From: Thermoplasmata archaeon
GTDB taxonomy: Archaea; Thermoplasmatota; E2; DHVEG-1
Assembly: GCA_014894395.1 (NCBI GenBank)
Contig: JADBLO010000059.1
Coordinates: forward strand, 1-64,000
Direction: 5' to 3'
Length of the DNA stretch: 64,000 nt
The position numbers and the translations under genes are program-made. The notes below the pieces were generated by a model, which was not told where the DNA came from, did no database searches, and saw only the letters and a program-made list of their open reading frames with translations. The first letter of the stretch is position 1. Each line of letters begins with the position of its first letter. This document shows positions 19,465 to 26,597 of this stretch, piece by piece.

Positions 19465-19995
19465 ATGAGTAAAAATGACGACGTGAAGCTTCTCTCTTTA
19501 CTTCCGAAAGAAAAAATACCTGAATACATTTTTATGCAGCTGCGGAACCTTTGGACTGCTGATGGATTGTATTTCCTTGGAATCGAGGAACTCTATGGGA
19601 CAGAGGTTGCTACAAAGATTGATGCACAGGTCTGGGCGGTGATGGGAAAAATTGAGGCGCGAAAACTCAAAGAATTCCTTGGTATCACCGGGAACGATAT
19701 TCCGTCTATGATGAAAGCATTGCAGTACACCACCTGGGCACTCGACCTTGAAGACAAAGAAATCATGATAAAAAAAGACCATGCAATGATTCGGAATGTC
19801 CGCTGTCGCGTCCAAAACACACGAGTGAGTAAAGGTCTGAAAGAGTTTGGTTGCAAACCGGTTCGTTTTGGGTTCCTGAAAGCGTTTGCAAAAGAATTTA
19901 ACCCGGACATTGTTGTGAAATGTACTGTCTGTCCACCAGACAGCCACCCGGAAAACCTCTGGTGCCAATGGGAGTTCACCTATAAGGAGAAATAA
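19465..19995 (+). CDS. DUF6125-like protein, function unknown
   Basis: This soluble protein of about 176 residues has no membrane segment. The N-terminal part WTADGLYFLGIEELYGTE and the helix VWAVMGKIEARKLKEF resemble proteins I know as DUF6125. The C-terminal part contains CRVQNTRVSKG, then CTVCPPDSHP and WCQWEF, so several Cys could bind metal or a cluster. The start is uncertain: an in-frame GTG lies three codons upstream of the ATG used. It sits directly before the dehydratase homologue (3-base gap) and behind etfA, so a role in acyl-CoA handling is plausible but not shown. Confidence 0.65.
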   Translation: MSKNDDVKLLSLLPKEKIPEYIFMQLRNLWTADGLYFLGIEELYGTEVATKIDAQVWAVMGKIEARKLKEFLGITGNDIPSMMKALQYTTWALDLEDKEIMIKKDHAMIRNVRCRVQNTRVSKGLKEFGCKPVRFGFLKAFAKEFNPDIVVKCTVCPPDSHPENLWCQWEFTYKEK

Positions 19996-19998
19996 TGT

Positions 19999-21456
19999 AT
20001 GAAAACATCAAAAGAGTATAAAGAAAGCCTTCGAATGATGCGGCCGAATATTTACAAGTTCGGGGAACTCATTAAAGACGTGACAACGCATCCTGCGACA
20101 AAACGGTCGATAGAGGGTCATGCGCAGATCTTTGATGCTGCACGGAAATCAGAATATAAGGATATTCTCACGACCACTTCGCATCTCACCGGTGAACCAA
20201 TATCTCGGTATCTCTCCATTGTTCAGGGACCTGAGGATATGATCGCGAATGTCCGCATGAAACGACTTATGTTCAACCTTACCGGTACGTGCACCGGTGG
20301 TCGATGTGTTGGGTTCAACGCAATTAATGCGATGTGGGCGACGACCTACGATATTGACCAAGACCTGAGGACTGAGTATCATAAAATACTTCAGACCTGG
20401 CTTAAAGACGCTCAGAAGAAAGACATCACGCTTGCTGGTGCACTCACGGATGCGAAAGGTGATCGTTCAAAATCACCATCACAGCAATGTGACCCTGATC
20501 TAAGCCTCCATGTTGTTGAAAAAAGAAAAGATGGGATCATTGTTCGGGGTGCGAAAGTGATGATCTGTGGTGTCGCAGCAGCAAACGAGATCCTTGTCAT
20601 GCCTGGAACCGGATATAAGGAAGAAGATAAAGACTACGCGATTTCATTTGTCATCCCTCGAGACATTGAGAACCTGACGATTATTGAGACGCGACGACCA
20701 AGTGATACCCGGGAGCAAGAAGAAGGCTATGACGCTCCAGTGGATATCGGTGGTATTACCCAGGCCTATCTGTTATTTGAGGATGTGTTTGTTCCAAAAG
20801 AACGTATCTTCATGTGTGGAGAGTACGCGTATTCTCTGAAAGCAGTTATGAACTTTATTGCGTCGTATCGGGCAGCGATTGGTGGCTGTGTCGCAGGACA
20901 GGGTGACGTGATGGTTGGCGCGGCAGCACTCATGGCGCGAGCAAACGGTCTTTCTGAAAAGGTATTCAGGGAGAAACTCACGCAGATGACGATCAACAAT
21001 GAAACCACGTTTGGCATGGGTGTCGCTGCTGGTGTGCTAGGAACCAAGCATCCGTCCGGTGTTTGGATCCCAAATGCGTTACTATCCAATGTGAATAAGG
21101 TTCATGTGGCAACACTTCCCTATGAAACAAAGAGATTAGCTCAAGATATCGCTGGTGGCATCGCAGAAACTGGTTGTCTGCCCTCTTACAAGGATATTAA
21201 TGATCCGCGGTACGGGAAGCTTCTGAAGAAATATCTTCAAGCAAATTGCTCTGGTGAGACACGAGCAAAAATCGCCCGATTAATAGAATGGTTGACGATC
21301 GGTAGTGGCGTTCCCGGATGCATGCATGGTGGCGGTTCTCCAGATAGTGCGAAACTGGTTATCAACGCATCCACCGATATCGCTCATAACATCGAGCTTG
21401 CGAAACGTCTGGCGAACATCAAAGAAGATATCCAGGTAGAGACGAAGAAAAAATAA
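19999..21456 (+). CDS. Divergent 4-hydroxybutyryl-CoA dehydratase / vinylacetyl-CoA isomerase homologue
   Basis: The whole 485-residue protein follows the AbfD/HpaB flavoprotein fold. Key segments are RPNIYKFGELIKDVTTHPATK, HLTGEPISRYLSI, GALTDAKGDRSKSP, LLFEDVFVPKERIFM and LAQDIAGGIAETG. Canonical AbfD converts 4-hydroxybutyryl-CoA to crotonyl-CoA using FAD and a [4Fe-4S] cluster held by CxxxC, a His and a third Cys (ligands recalled from the literature). Here the first pair is CTGGRC (CxxxxC, residues 98 and 103). The third Cys is present (GGC, residue 297), but the His position seven residues earlier appears to be Tyr, and the Lys after the Cys is Val. The family call is firm and the reaction is not. 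AAGGAGA precedes the ATG. Confidence 0.8.
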   Translation: MKTSKEYKESLRMMRPNIYKFGELIKDVTTHPATKRSIEGHAQIFDAARKSEYKDILTTTSHLTGEPISRYLSIVQGPEDMIANVRMKRLMFNLTGTCTGGRCVGFNAINAMWATTYDIDQDLRTEYHKILQTWLKDAQKKDITLAGALTDAKGDRSKSPSQQCDPDLSLHVVEKRKDGIIVRGAKVMICGVAAANEILVMPGTGYKEEDKDYAISFVIPRDIENLTIIETRRPSDTREQEEGYDAPVDIGGITQAYLLFEDVFVPKERIFMCGEYAYSLKAVMNFIASYRAAIGGCVAGQGDVMVGAAALMARANGLSEKVFREKLTQMTINNETTFGMGVAAGVLGTKHPSGVWIPNALLSNVNKVHVATLPYETKRLAQDIAGGIAETGCLPSYKDINDPRYGKLLKKYLQANCSGETRAKIARLIEWLTIGSGVPGCMHGGGSPDSAKLVINASTDIAHNIELAKRLANIKEDIQVETKKK

Positions 21457-21464
21457 AGGAGAAA

Positions 21465-21539
21465 TGGGCCTGTTGCGATTTGAACGCAAGTCTCTAGCTC
21501 CCAAAGCTAAAAGGATGGACCAAGCTACCCTACAGGCCC
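21465..21539 (-). tRNA. tRNA-Pro (anticodon UGG)
   Basis: Read on the minus strand, the acceptor stem is GGGCCTG paired with CAGGCCC. The anticodon loop is TTTGGGA (anticodon TGG), closed by TTAGC/GCTAG. The T arm is TTGCG-TTCAAAT-CGCAA. There is no intron, and the CCA end is not encoded. It converges with the dehydratase gene nine bases away. Confidence 0.95.
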
Positions 21540-21566
21540 CAGCATACACGGTGTAACAACATATTG

Positions 21567-21583
21567 TATTTAAAAATATTTAT
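21567..21583. promoter_or_regulatory. Bidirectional A+T-rich promoter for tRNA-Pro and the CPBP gene
   Basis: On the minus strand TTTTTAAATA lies about 30 bases before the tRNA 5' end. On the plus strand the adjoining AAAATATTTATC lies about 32 bases before the CPBP protease ATG. Confidence 0.5.
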
Positions 21584-21609
21584 CTACTCAATATTGTTTT
21601 CACCGGTTC

Positions 21610-22362
21610 ATGTATTTCAATTTTAAAAAACCAACTCATCTTTTTGCACTTATCGGATTGTTGGGATCTTTATTTCTGTTCGTCGTCTACCCCCTGATCG
21701 CCGTTTTTTCATTCACACAGACTCCCTCGCTTTACACTCCATCCATGACGCCGGACCAAAAACTCACGCTAGAGATATCCCTGCTCTTTTTCCAATTTCT
21801 TTTCGTATTTGCTGGTCTCATTCTCGTTCCCTTGCTGTGGTACAAGCTCGTGAACCGGATTACTTTAAAAGAAATGTTCGCCAGGTTGAATCTTCGTAAA
21901 GAAGGATTAAATAATGCGATTCTGTGGGGATTCATTACTGTCATTGTTGCGTTTGCCATCACCATGATCATTGGTCTTGTCTACCTGTTTCTAACAAAAA
22001 CAAATCCTAACACGTTAAGCAATATTCCTGATCTTCAACAACTGTTTTCAATCACCTCATTGTACCTTATTGTAGCAATTCAACCCTTCTGCGAGGAGTT
22101 TTTCTTCAGAGGATTCCTGCTCGAAAAAATCACTAGGGTTGGTGGTACGACAATCGCGGTCGTAACAACCGCTGTTCTGTTTGGGATATCCCATCTGACC
22201 TATACCTATGCCTATACCGCAATCGTAGCGGTCGTCCTCGGATTGCTCTTTGCTCTTGTCGTCTTGAAAACAAAAAACCTTTATTCAGCGATTTTCGCTC
22301 ATACCGTCATCAACATCACGAGCCTCACCCTGTATTTTTTCGGGAAATCTTTTGGTATGTAA
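21610..22362 (+). CDS. CPBP-family intramembrane metalloprotease
   Basis: This 250-residue integral membrane protein has about eight hydrophobic segments. The CPBP (CAAX protease/bacteriocin-processing) active-site motifs are visible: EEFFFRGFLLEKI (EExxxR, about residues 160-172), then FGISHL with the second-motif His, and FAHTVINI with the third. Members cleave within membranes, and archaeal substrates are mostly unknown. No Shine-Dalgarno sequence precedes the ATG, and a TATA element about 32 bases upstream suggests a leaderless or very short leader. It is divergent from the tRNA and probably monocistronic. Confidence 0.88.
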   Translation: MYFNFKKPTHLFALIGLLGSLFLFVVYPLIAVFSFTQTPSLYTPSMTPDQKLTLEISLLFFQFLFVFAGLILVPLLWYKLVNRITLKEMFARLNLRKEGLNNAILWGFITVIVAFAITMIIGLVYLFLTKTNPNTLSNIPDLQQLFSITSLYLIVAIQPFCEEFFFRGFLLEKITRVGGTTIAVVTTAVLFGISHLTYTYAYTAIVAVVLGLLFALVVLKTKNLYSAIFAHTVINITSLTLYFFGKSFGM

Positions 22363-22419
22363 ACGTTAATTCTATAAACAGGAGATCAATCCTCTTGTAA
22401 ATAAAAAGGTGAAAGAACT

Positions 22420-22875
22420 ATGCAGAAAGAACAAACGTTTGCGATGATCAAACCTGATGCAGTCCAACGAGGGTTCATCGGAGAAATCATCAGTCGGTTT
22501 GAAAAAAAAGGAATCAAAATAGTCGCGATGAAACTCGTCGCTGTTGACCGCAAACTCGCAGAAAAACATTACGGTGTCCATAAAGGCAAACCGTTCTTTG
22601 AGCCAACCGTGAAATACATTACTTCTTCTCCTGTCGTCGCCATGGTTCTTGAAGGCGTGAATGTTATTGAGATGGTCAGAGGAATGACCGGGGTAACCGA
22701 TCCGCAGAAAGCAGCGATGGGGACCATTCGAGGAGATTATGGACAGTTCATCGGCAGAAACATTATCCATGCCTCTGATGGGAAAGACACTGCGCAGTTT
22801 GAAATCAACCTCTGGTTTCCCCCTGAAGAAATCGCACAATACAGTCGCATCGATGAGCAATGGCTTATCGAGTAA
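22420..22875 (+). CDS. ndk: Nucleoside diphosphate kinase
   Basis: Ndk transfers the gamma phosphate between nucleoside triphosphates and diphosphates through a phospho-His. The N-terminus EQTFAMIKPDAVQRGFIGEI, the ATP-site helix AEKHYGVHKGKPF and the active-site His in GRNIIHASDG are all standard. The length of 151 residues is normal. AGGTGAAAGAACT lies directly before the ATG. The 57-base gap to the CPBP gene may allow co-transcription. Confidence 0.97.
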   Translation: MQKEQTFAMIKPDAVQRGFIGEIISRFEKKGIKIVAMKLVAVDRKLAEKHYGVHKGKPFFEPTVKYITSSPVVAMVLEGVNVIEMVRGMTGVTDPQKAAMGTIRGDYGQFIGRNIIHASDGKDTAQFEINLWFPPEEIAQYSRIDEQWLIE

Positions 22876-22996
22876 GAGACTTCTTTCGTTTCTCCTGATT
22901 TTCTTCTGTTGAAAAAATCGAAGTTTTTAAATAGAAGATTGTAGTTCTTACCATTCAATAAATAGGTAAAATAAACGTTAGAGGAGAGTATGAAAT

Positions 22997-23404
22997 ATGA
23001 CAAAAGATATGATGGGTAAAGTAGCAATATGGGCATTTATCATAGGCGCACTAGTAGCACTATTAGTCGGTCTGTGGCAAGCCTACACCATTGAACAAAA
23101 CCAAATACCAGCATTCAGGACTGATATGGGCGGCTGGATCGCTTGGACATTAGCGATTATCGGTGGTATCGTAGGAATATTAGCCGTGTTAGGAAAGGGA
23201 ACTATCACCAAAGCTGAAGTTCCAGCGTTTCTCACCGCAGGTATTGCGCTACTCGTTATGTATGCAGTCTTCCAGGGCATCAACCTCGACCCATGGATCG
23301 GATCATTGTTATCCGGAGTATCCATGAGCCTGGCAATATTTATTGCCCCCGCGGTCGGCATCCTTTCAATAAAAGCAATCTGGGACATTGGGAAGGACGT
23401 TTAA
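22997..23404 (+). CDS. Small four-helix membrane protein, function unknown
   Basis: The 135-residue protein has four predicted membrane segments with short loops: AIWAFIIGALVALLVGLW, WIAWTLAIIGGIVGILAVLG, VPAFLTAGIALLVMYAVF and VSMSLAIFIAPAVGILSI. I do not recognise a named family. Gly and Ala zipper-like spacing suggests tight helix packing. A TATA box TTTTTAAATA is 65-70 bases upstream, and GAGGAG is 10 bases before the ATG, so it has its own promoter and a normal leader. It is followed by a T-run terminator. Confidence 0.75.
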   Translation: MTKDMMGKVAIWAFIIGALVALLVGLWQAYTIEQNQIPAFRTDMGGWIAWTLAIIGGIVGILAVLGKGTITKAEVPAFLTAGIALLVMYAVFQGINLDPWIGSLLSGVSMSLAIFIAPAVGILSIKAIWDIGKDV

Positions 23405-23416
23405 TCGTCCTCAATC

Positions 23417-23425
23417 TTTTTTTTT
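23417..23425 (+). terminator. T-run terminator
   Basis: Nine consecutive T residues lie just downstream of the small membrane protein stop codon. Confidence 0.5.
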
Positions 23426-23558
23426 GTATAGAAAGTATAGACTTTGTCGAGTAATGCCAGGGAAGTATAAGTTTTTATAAGATATAGTATGAACAAATAT
23501 TGTGTAATAATTTTGTGAAATAACGTCGAAATAATATTTATTAGCATCATGTCATATT

Positions 23559-23786
23559 ATGGTGCACCTGGTGCATCGTTATGGACGTAAAAAAATAAAA
23601 ATAGGGATAGCAGTAGACAAGGATGTAGTAGAAAAACTTGATGAAATTGCTAGCTCCTCTACATATTTGGATACAAGCAGATCAGAAATTATCAATGTGA
23701 TATTGAGAGCTTTTTTCAAATCCAACGTGAATCAAACAGAAAAAGCAAGAGAACTTGTCATTAGATATCGAAAAGACCTATTGTAA
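23559..23786 (+). CDS. Ribbon-helix-helix type DNA-binding protein
   Basis: A basic N-terminal strand (RKKIKIGIAVDKDVVEKLDEIA) is followed by two helices, with TSRSEIINVILRAFF matching the Arc/CopG/NikR-type fold. The 75-residue length suits a small transcription regulator that binds DNA as a dimer. A TATA-like AATATTTATT is about 21 bases before the ATG and no ribosome-binding sequence is seen, so the message may be leaderless. The start overlaps a palindrome GGTGCACC and another GGTGCA, a possible operator. No toxin gene lies next to it, so it is not an obvious antitoxin. Confidence 0.75.
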   Translation: MVHLVHRYGRKKIKIGIAVDKDVVEKLDEIASSSTYLDTSRSEIINVILRAFFKSNVNQTEKARELVIRYRKDLL

Positions 23787-23817
23787 GGGGAAGTTTCATT
23801 CAGGTATCTTATAATTT

Positions 23818-23828
23818 CCCCGAAGGGG
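23818..23828 (+). terminator. Weak terminator-like hairpin after the ribbon-helix-helix gene
   Basis: CCCC-GAA-GGGG followed by CTTTCTC lies about 30 bases after the stop. An alternative pairing of an upstream GGGGAA with TTCCCC also exists. Confidence 0.3.
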
Positions 23829-24015
23829 CTTTCTCATTATGTAACAGTGAATTCAACAGGGTCTATTTTCTTTCATAAAGCTCCCACGAACAACTCGGAG
23901 TAAATTCGGATAGTCGTTTTTTGTTTTTCTCCTAAACAAATCCCTGTAAATAGGTATTAATAGCCGATAATAAATCCCTAGTAGCTTGCGGGTACTATCT
24001 ATATCAACAGAATAC

Positions 24016-24030
24016 GGAGGTTTTTCCTCC
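24016..24030 (+). promoter_or_regulatory. GGAGG-TTTTT-CCTCC hairpin in the leader of the permease gene
   Basis: This is a perfect 5-base stem with a T5 loop, 30 bases before the permease ATG. A TATA-like CACTATAAAAAG follows it (about 24037-24048). The hairpin may therefore lie just upstream of, not in, the transcript. The rest of the 273-base gap shows only two copies of AAATCCCT and nothing else recognisable. Confidence 0.3.
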
Positions 24031-24059
24031 TTATCTCACTATAAAAAGAAGCGAAAACC

Positions 24060-26042
24060 ATGGAAAACAATGATCCTAAACCAAGCATATTGCGGAGGAT
24101 TTCAACAAAGATTATAGGTCGCCCGCGCAATATCAACGACCCTTCAATTTTTTATAAATTATCATTAATAGCATTACTGTCATGGATAGGACTTGGAGCA
24201 GACGGTCTTTCATCTTCCTCCTACGGTCCTGAGCAAGCATTCAAAGCAATCGCAGGACATACCTATCTAGCCATCTTTTTAGCGATTGCAACTGCGCTCA
24301 CAGTTTTTATCATATCGTATACCTATTCGAAAATCATTGAACAGTTCCCTCATGGTGGTGGAGGGTACATCGTTGCCACCCATACACTCGGCAAAAGTGC
24401 AGGGGTTGTCTCCGGGTCTGCCTTACTTATCGACTACGTCCTCACTATCACCGTTTCCATTGCAGCCTGTGGAGACGCTATCTTTAGTTTTTTACCTTTA
24501 GAATTCCATCAGTACAGTCTCCTATTCAAAGTCTCTTTAATTTTCATCTTGATTATTCTAAACCTTCGAGGGATTAAGGAGTCGGTGACTGTCCTTGCTC
24601 CTATCTTTCTCCTATTTATCATCACTCATATCCTCCTGTTAGGATACGGTATTTTCAGTCAAGCGTCTGCGGTTGGTACACATGTCAATCAATTTTCAAC
24701 AGGATTGGGAGGTGATCTGCAGGTAATAGGGCTCTTTGGCATCCTTGCGATTTTCCTCCGCGCCTTCTCATTAGGAGGTGGAACATATACCGGAATTGAA
24801 GCTGTCTCCAATGGTCTCCCGGTCATGAGAGAACCCAAAGTAAAGACCGGTAAACGAACTATGATGTATATGGCAATTTCCCTTGCTCTAGTGGCAGGGG
24901 TGCTTTTTATTTGCTATTTTCTTCTCGATATTCAGGCTGTACAAGGTAAGACGTTAAACGCTGTCCTTGCAACAAGACTCTTTGGCGGGTGGCCAGCAGG
25001 AATTTGGATTGCGGCAATTATTATCTTTTCTGAGGGTTTGCTCCTTTTTGTTGCAGCTCAGACCGGTTTCATTGACGGACCGCGAGTGATGGCCAACATG
25101 GCTGTCGACTCATGGTTTCCAAAGAAATTCGCCGCGTTATCAGAGCGACTCACTATGCGAAACGGTGTTTTGTTCATGGGAATTGCCGCTCTTTTTTTAA
25201 TGATTGGTACCAATGGTTCCATCTCCGCGCTCGTGGTGATGTACGCGATTAATGTGTTCCTCACGTTCTCACTCTCACAATTAGGTATGGCAAAATTTTC
25301 GATAAAAATCAGAAAAAAGAAAGAGCATTGGATACGATACCTTTTCATCTTCGTTATCGGGTTTATTCTCTGTTTTACCATCCTGATTGTTACCATCTAT
25401 GAAAAACTTTGGCAAGGTGGCTGGTTTACTCTAGTGGTTACCTTGGCTGTTGTTCTTATTTGCTATTTGATTCATAATCATTATAAAAAAATCAAAAAAG
25501 CGATGCGGAAATTCGATGAGGTATTGTTGTTATCAAGCATCCATCTTGTTGGGCATCCAAATACAAAACCGGTGAATCCGAAACACATGACCGCCGTGAT
25601 TCTAGTGACAGGGTATAATGGCTATGGGGTGAACACGTTTTTATCATTGATCAGAAGCTTTCCCGGGTTGTATAAGAATATTATTTTTGTTTCAATTGCG
25701 GAGATCGACTCAGGCTCCTTCAAAGGCGCTGAGGAAGTAGAAGCATTGAAAACATCAGTACAAAGTTCGTTACTCAAGTACGTCATTCTTGCGCAGAGAC
25801 TCGGATTCTCCGCTGACTATCGAATGGATATTGGTACTGATGTGGTAGAGACCGCGAGCCATCTCTGTGAATCCATCGCAGAAGAGTTCCCAAAAGTCAT
25901 GTTTTTCACTGCAAAACTCGTTTTCCGACATGAGACTCTCTTTCATAAATTGCTTCACAACGAAACCGCGTTTTCAGTCCAGCGTCGATTGCAATGGAAA
26001 GGTCTGCCTGTAGTTATTTTGCCTGTGCGCATTGACATATAA
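24060..26042 (+). CDS. APC-superfamily permease, KimA-like (probable K+ or amino-acid uptake)
   Basis: The 660-residue protein begins with a cytoplasmic segment and about twelve membrane helices (residues about 30-475). Helix 1 carries GLGADGLSSSSYGPEQAF and helix 2 is followed by FPHGGGGYIVATHTLG, phrases characteristic of the KimA/YdaO branch of the APC superfamily. The C-terminal 160 residues (from HMTAVILVTGYNGYGV) form a soluble USP-like domain, as in KimA. Bacterial KimA is a high-affinity K+/H+ symporter, but other members move amino acids, so the substrate is inferred. No Shine-Dalgarno sequence is present, and a TATA box about 18 bases upstream suggests a leaderless message. Confidence 0.82.
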   Translation: MENNDPKPSILRRISTKIIGRPRNINDPSIFYKLSLIALLSWIGLGADGLSSSSYGPEQAFKAIAGHTYLAIFLAIATALTVFIISYTYSKIIEQFPHGGGGYIVATHTLGKSAGVVSGSALLIDYVLTITVSIAACGDAIFSFLPLEFHQYSLLFKVSLIFILIILNLRGIKESVTVLAPIFLLFIITHILLLGYGIFSQASAVGTHVNQFSTGLGGDLQVIGLFGILAIFLRAFSLGGGTYTGIEAVSNGLPVMREPKVKTGKRTMMYMAISLALVAGVLFICYFLLDIQAVQGKTLNAVLATRLFGGWPAGIWIAAIIIFSEGLLLFVAAQTGFIDGPRVMANMAVDSWFPKKFAALSERLTMRNGVLFMGIAALFLMIGTNGSISALVVMYAINVFLTFSLSQLGMAKFSIKIRKKKEHWIRYLFIFVIGFILCFTILIVTIYEKLWQGGWFTLVVTLAVVLICYLIHNHYKKIKKAMRKFDEVLLLSSIHLVGHPNTKPVNPKHMTAVILVTGYNGYGVNTFLSLIRSFPGLYKNIIFVSIAEIDSGSFKGAEEVEALKTSVQSSLLKYVILAQRLGFSADYRMDIGTDVVETASHLCESIAEEFPKVMFFTAKLVFRHETLFHKLLHNETAFSVQRRLQWKGLPVVILPVRIDI

Positions 26043-26104
26043 AAAAAAATATATAGAAAAAAACCGCGATTATTTTTAAAAACCAACGGTTTATGAATAC
26101 TAAT

Positions 26105-26123
26105 CATTCTCCTAGCGAGAATG
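26105..26123 (+). terminator. Inverted repeat after the permease gene
   Basis: CATTCTC-CTAGC-GAGAATG is a perfect 7-base stem followed by six A residues, in the 240-base gap before the ATPase operon. Its position suits a 3' end for the permease transcript, although the T-run would be on the other strand. Nothing else is recognised in the gap apart from the ATPase promoter. Confidence 0.35.
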
Positions 26124-26250
26124 AAAAAAGCTATGTTTTAGACACAATCTAAAAAAATTGGAACGTAAGGCTTTGCTATGGAAAAATTTGACTATAGTTG
26201 AATGTAAACTAAAAAGAGATAAGATATTCGCAAATCTGTATCCAAATACT

Positions 26251-26259
26251 AATATATAG
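26251..26259 (+). promoter_or_regulatory. Promoter of the A-type ATPase operon
   Basis: AATATATAG is centred 28 bases before the ATG of ahaH. That is the usual archaeal TATA-to-start distance for a leaderless message, and no ribosome-binding sequence precedes that ATG. Confidence 0.55.
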
Positions 26260-26282
26260 TGGTTAGATTTCGGTTTGTGAAC

Positions 26283-26594
26283 ATGATACCTCTCGAAAAA
26301 ATCAAAGCAGCAGAAGCTGAGGCAAAACAAGCAATCCGCGAAGCAGATATCAAAGCAAAAAAAATAATAGATGCTGCAGAAAAGAATGTAGAAAAAGAAA
26401 AACATAGGATTATTGAATTTGCCCTGAAAAAAAATCAAAAAATGCAAGAAGATGCAGAAGCAGAAGCAAAAAAAGAGACGGTAATTATTCAGGAAAAAAG
26501 TAAAGATGAACAGGACGCGATTAAGAACAATGCAATAAAAAACATGGAAAAAGCAATTTCCTTGATTATTACTAAGATTACAAAGGAGGAATAA
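26283..26594 (+). CDS. ahaH: A-type ATP synthase subunit H (peripheral stalk)
   Basis: This 103-residue, almost entirely helical protein is full of Ala, Glu and Lys heptads (EAEAKQAIREADIKAKKIIDAA), the coiled coil that pairs with subunit E in the peripheral stalk. The ORF track starts eight codons earlier at a GTG. The ATG used here begins MIPLEKIKAAE, like family members, and lies at the right distance from the TATA box for a leaderless start. It is first of a ten-gene operon in the aha order H-I-K-E-C-F-A-B-D-G. Confidence 0.85.
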   Translation: MIPLEKIKAAEAEAKQAIREADIKAKKIIDAAEKNVEKEKHRIIEFALKKNQKMQEDAEAEAKKETVIIQEKSKDEQDAIKNNAIKNMEKAISLIITKITKEE

Positions 26595-26597
26595 CAA

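Noticed and set aside
22372-22860. 162-residue leftward ORF opposite ndk
   Set aside because: Shadow of a fully conserved nucleoside diphosphate kinase.
23787-24059. c-di-AMP (ydaO-type) riboswitch before the KimA-like gene
   Set aside because: I looked for it because of the bacterial precedent, but the conserved core was not visible and the predicted transcript start leaves little leader.
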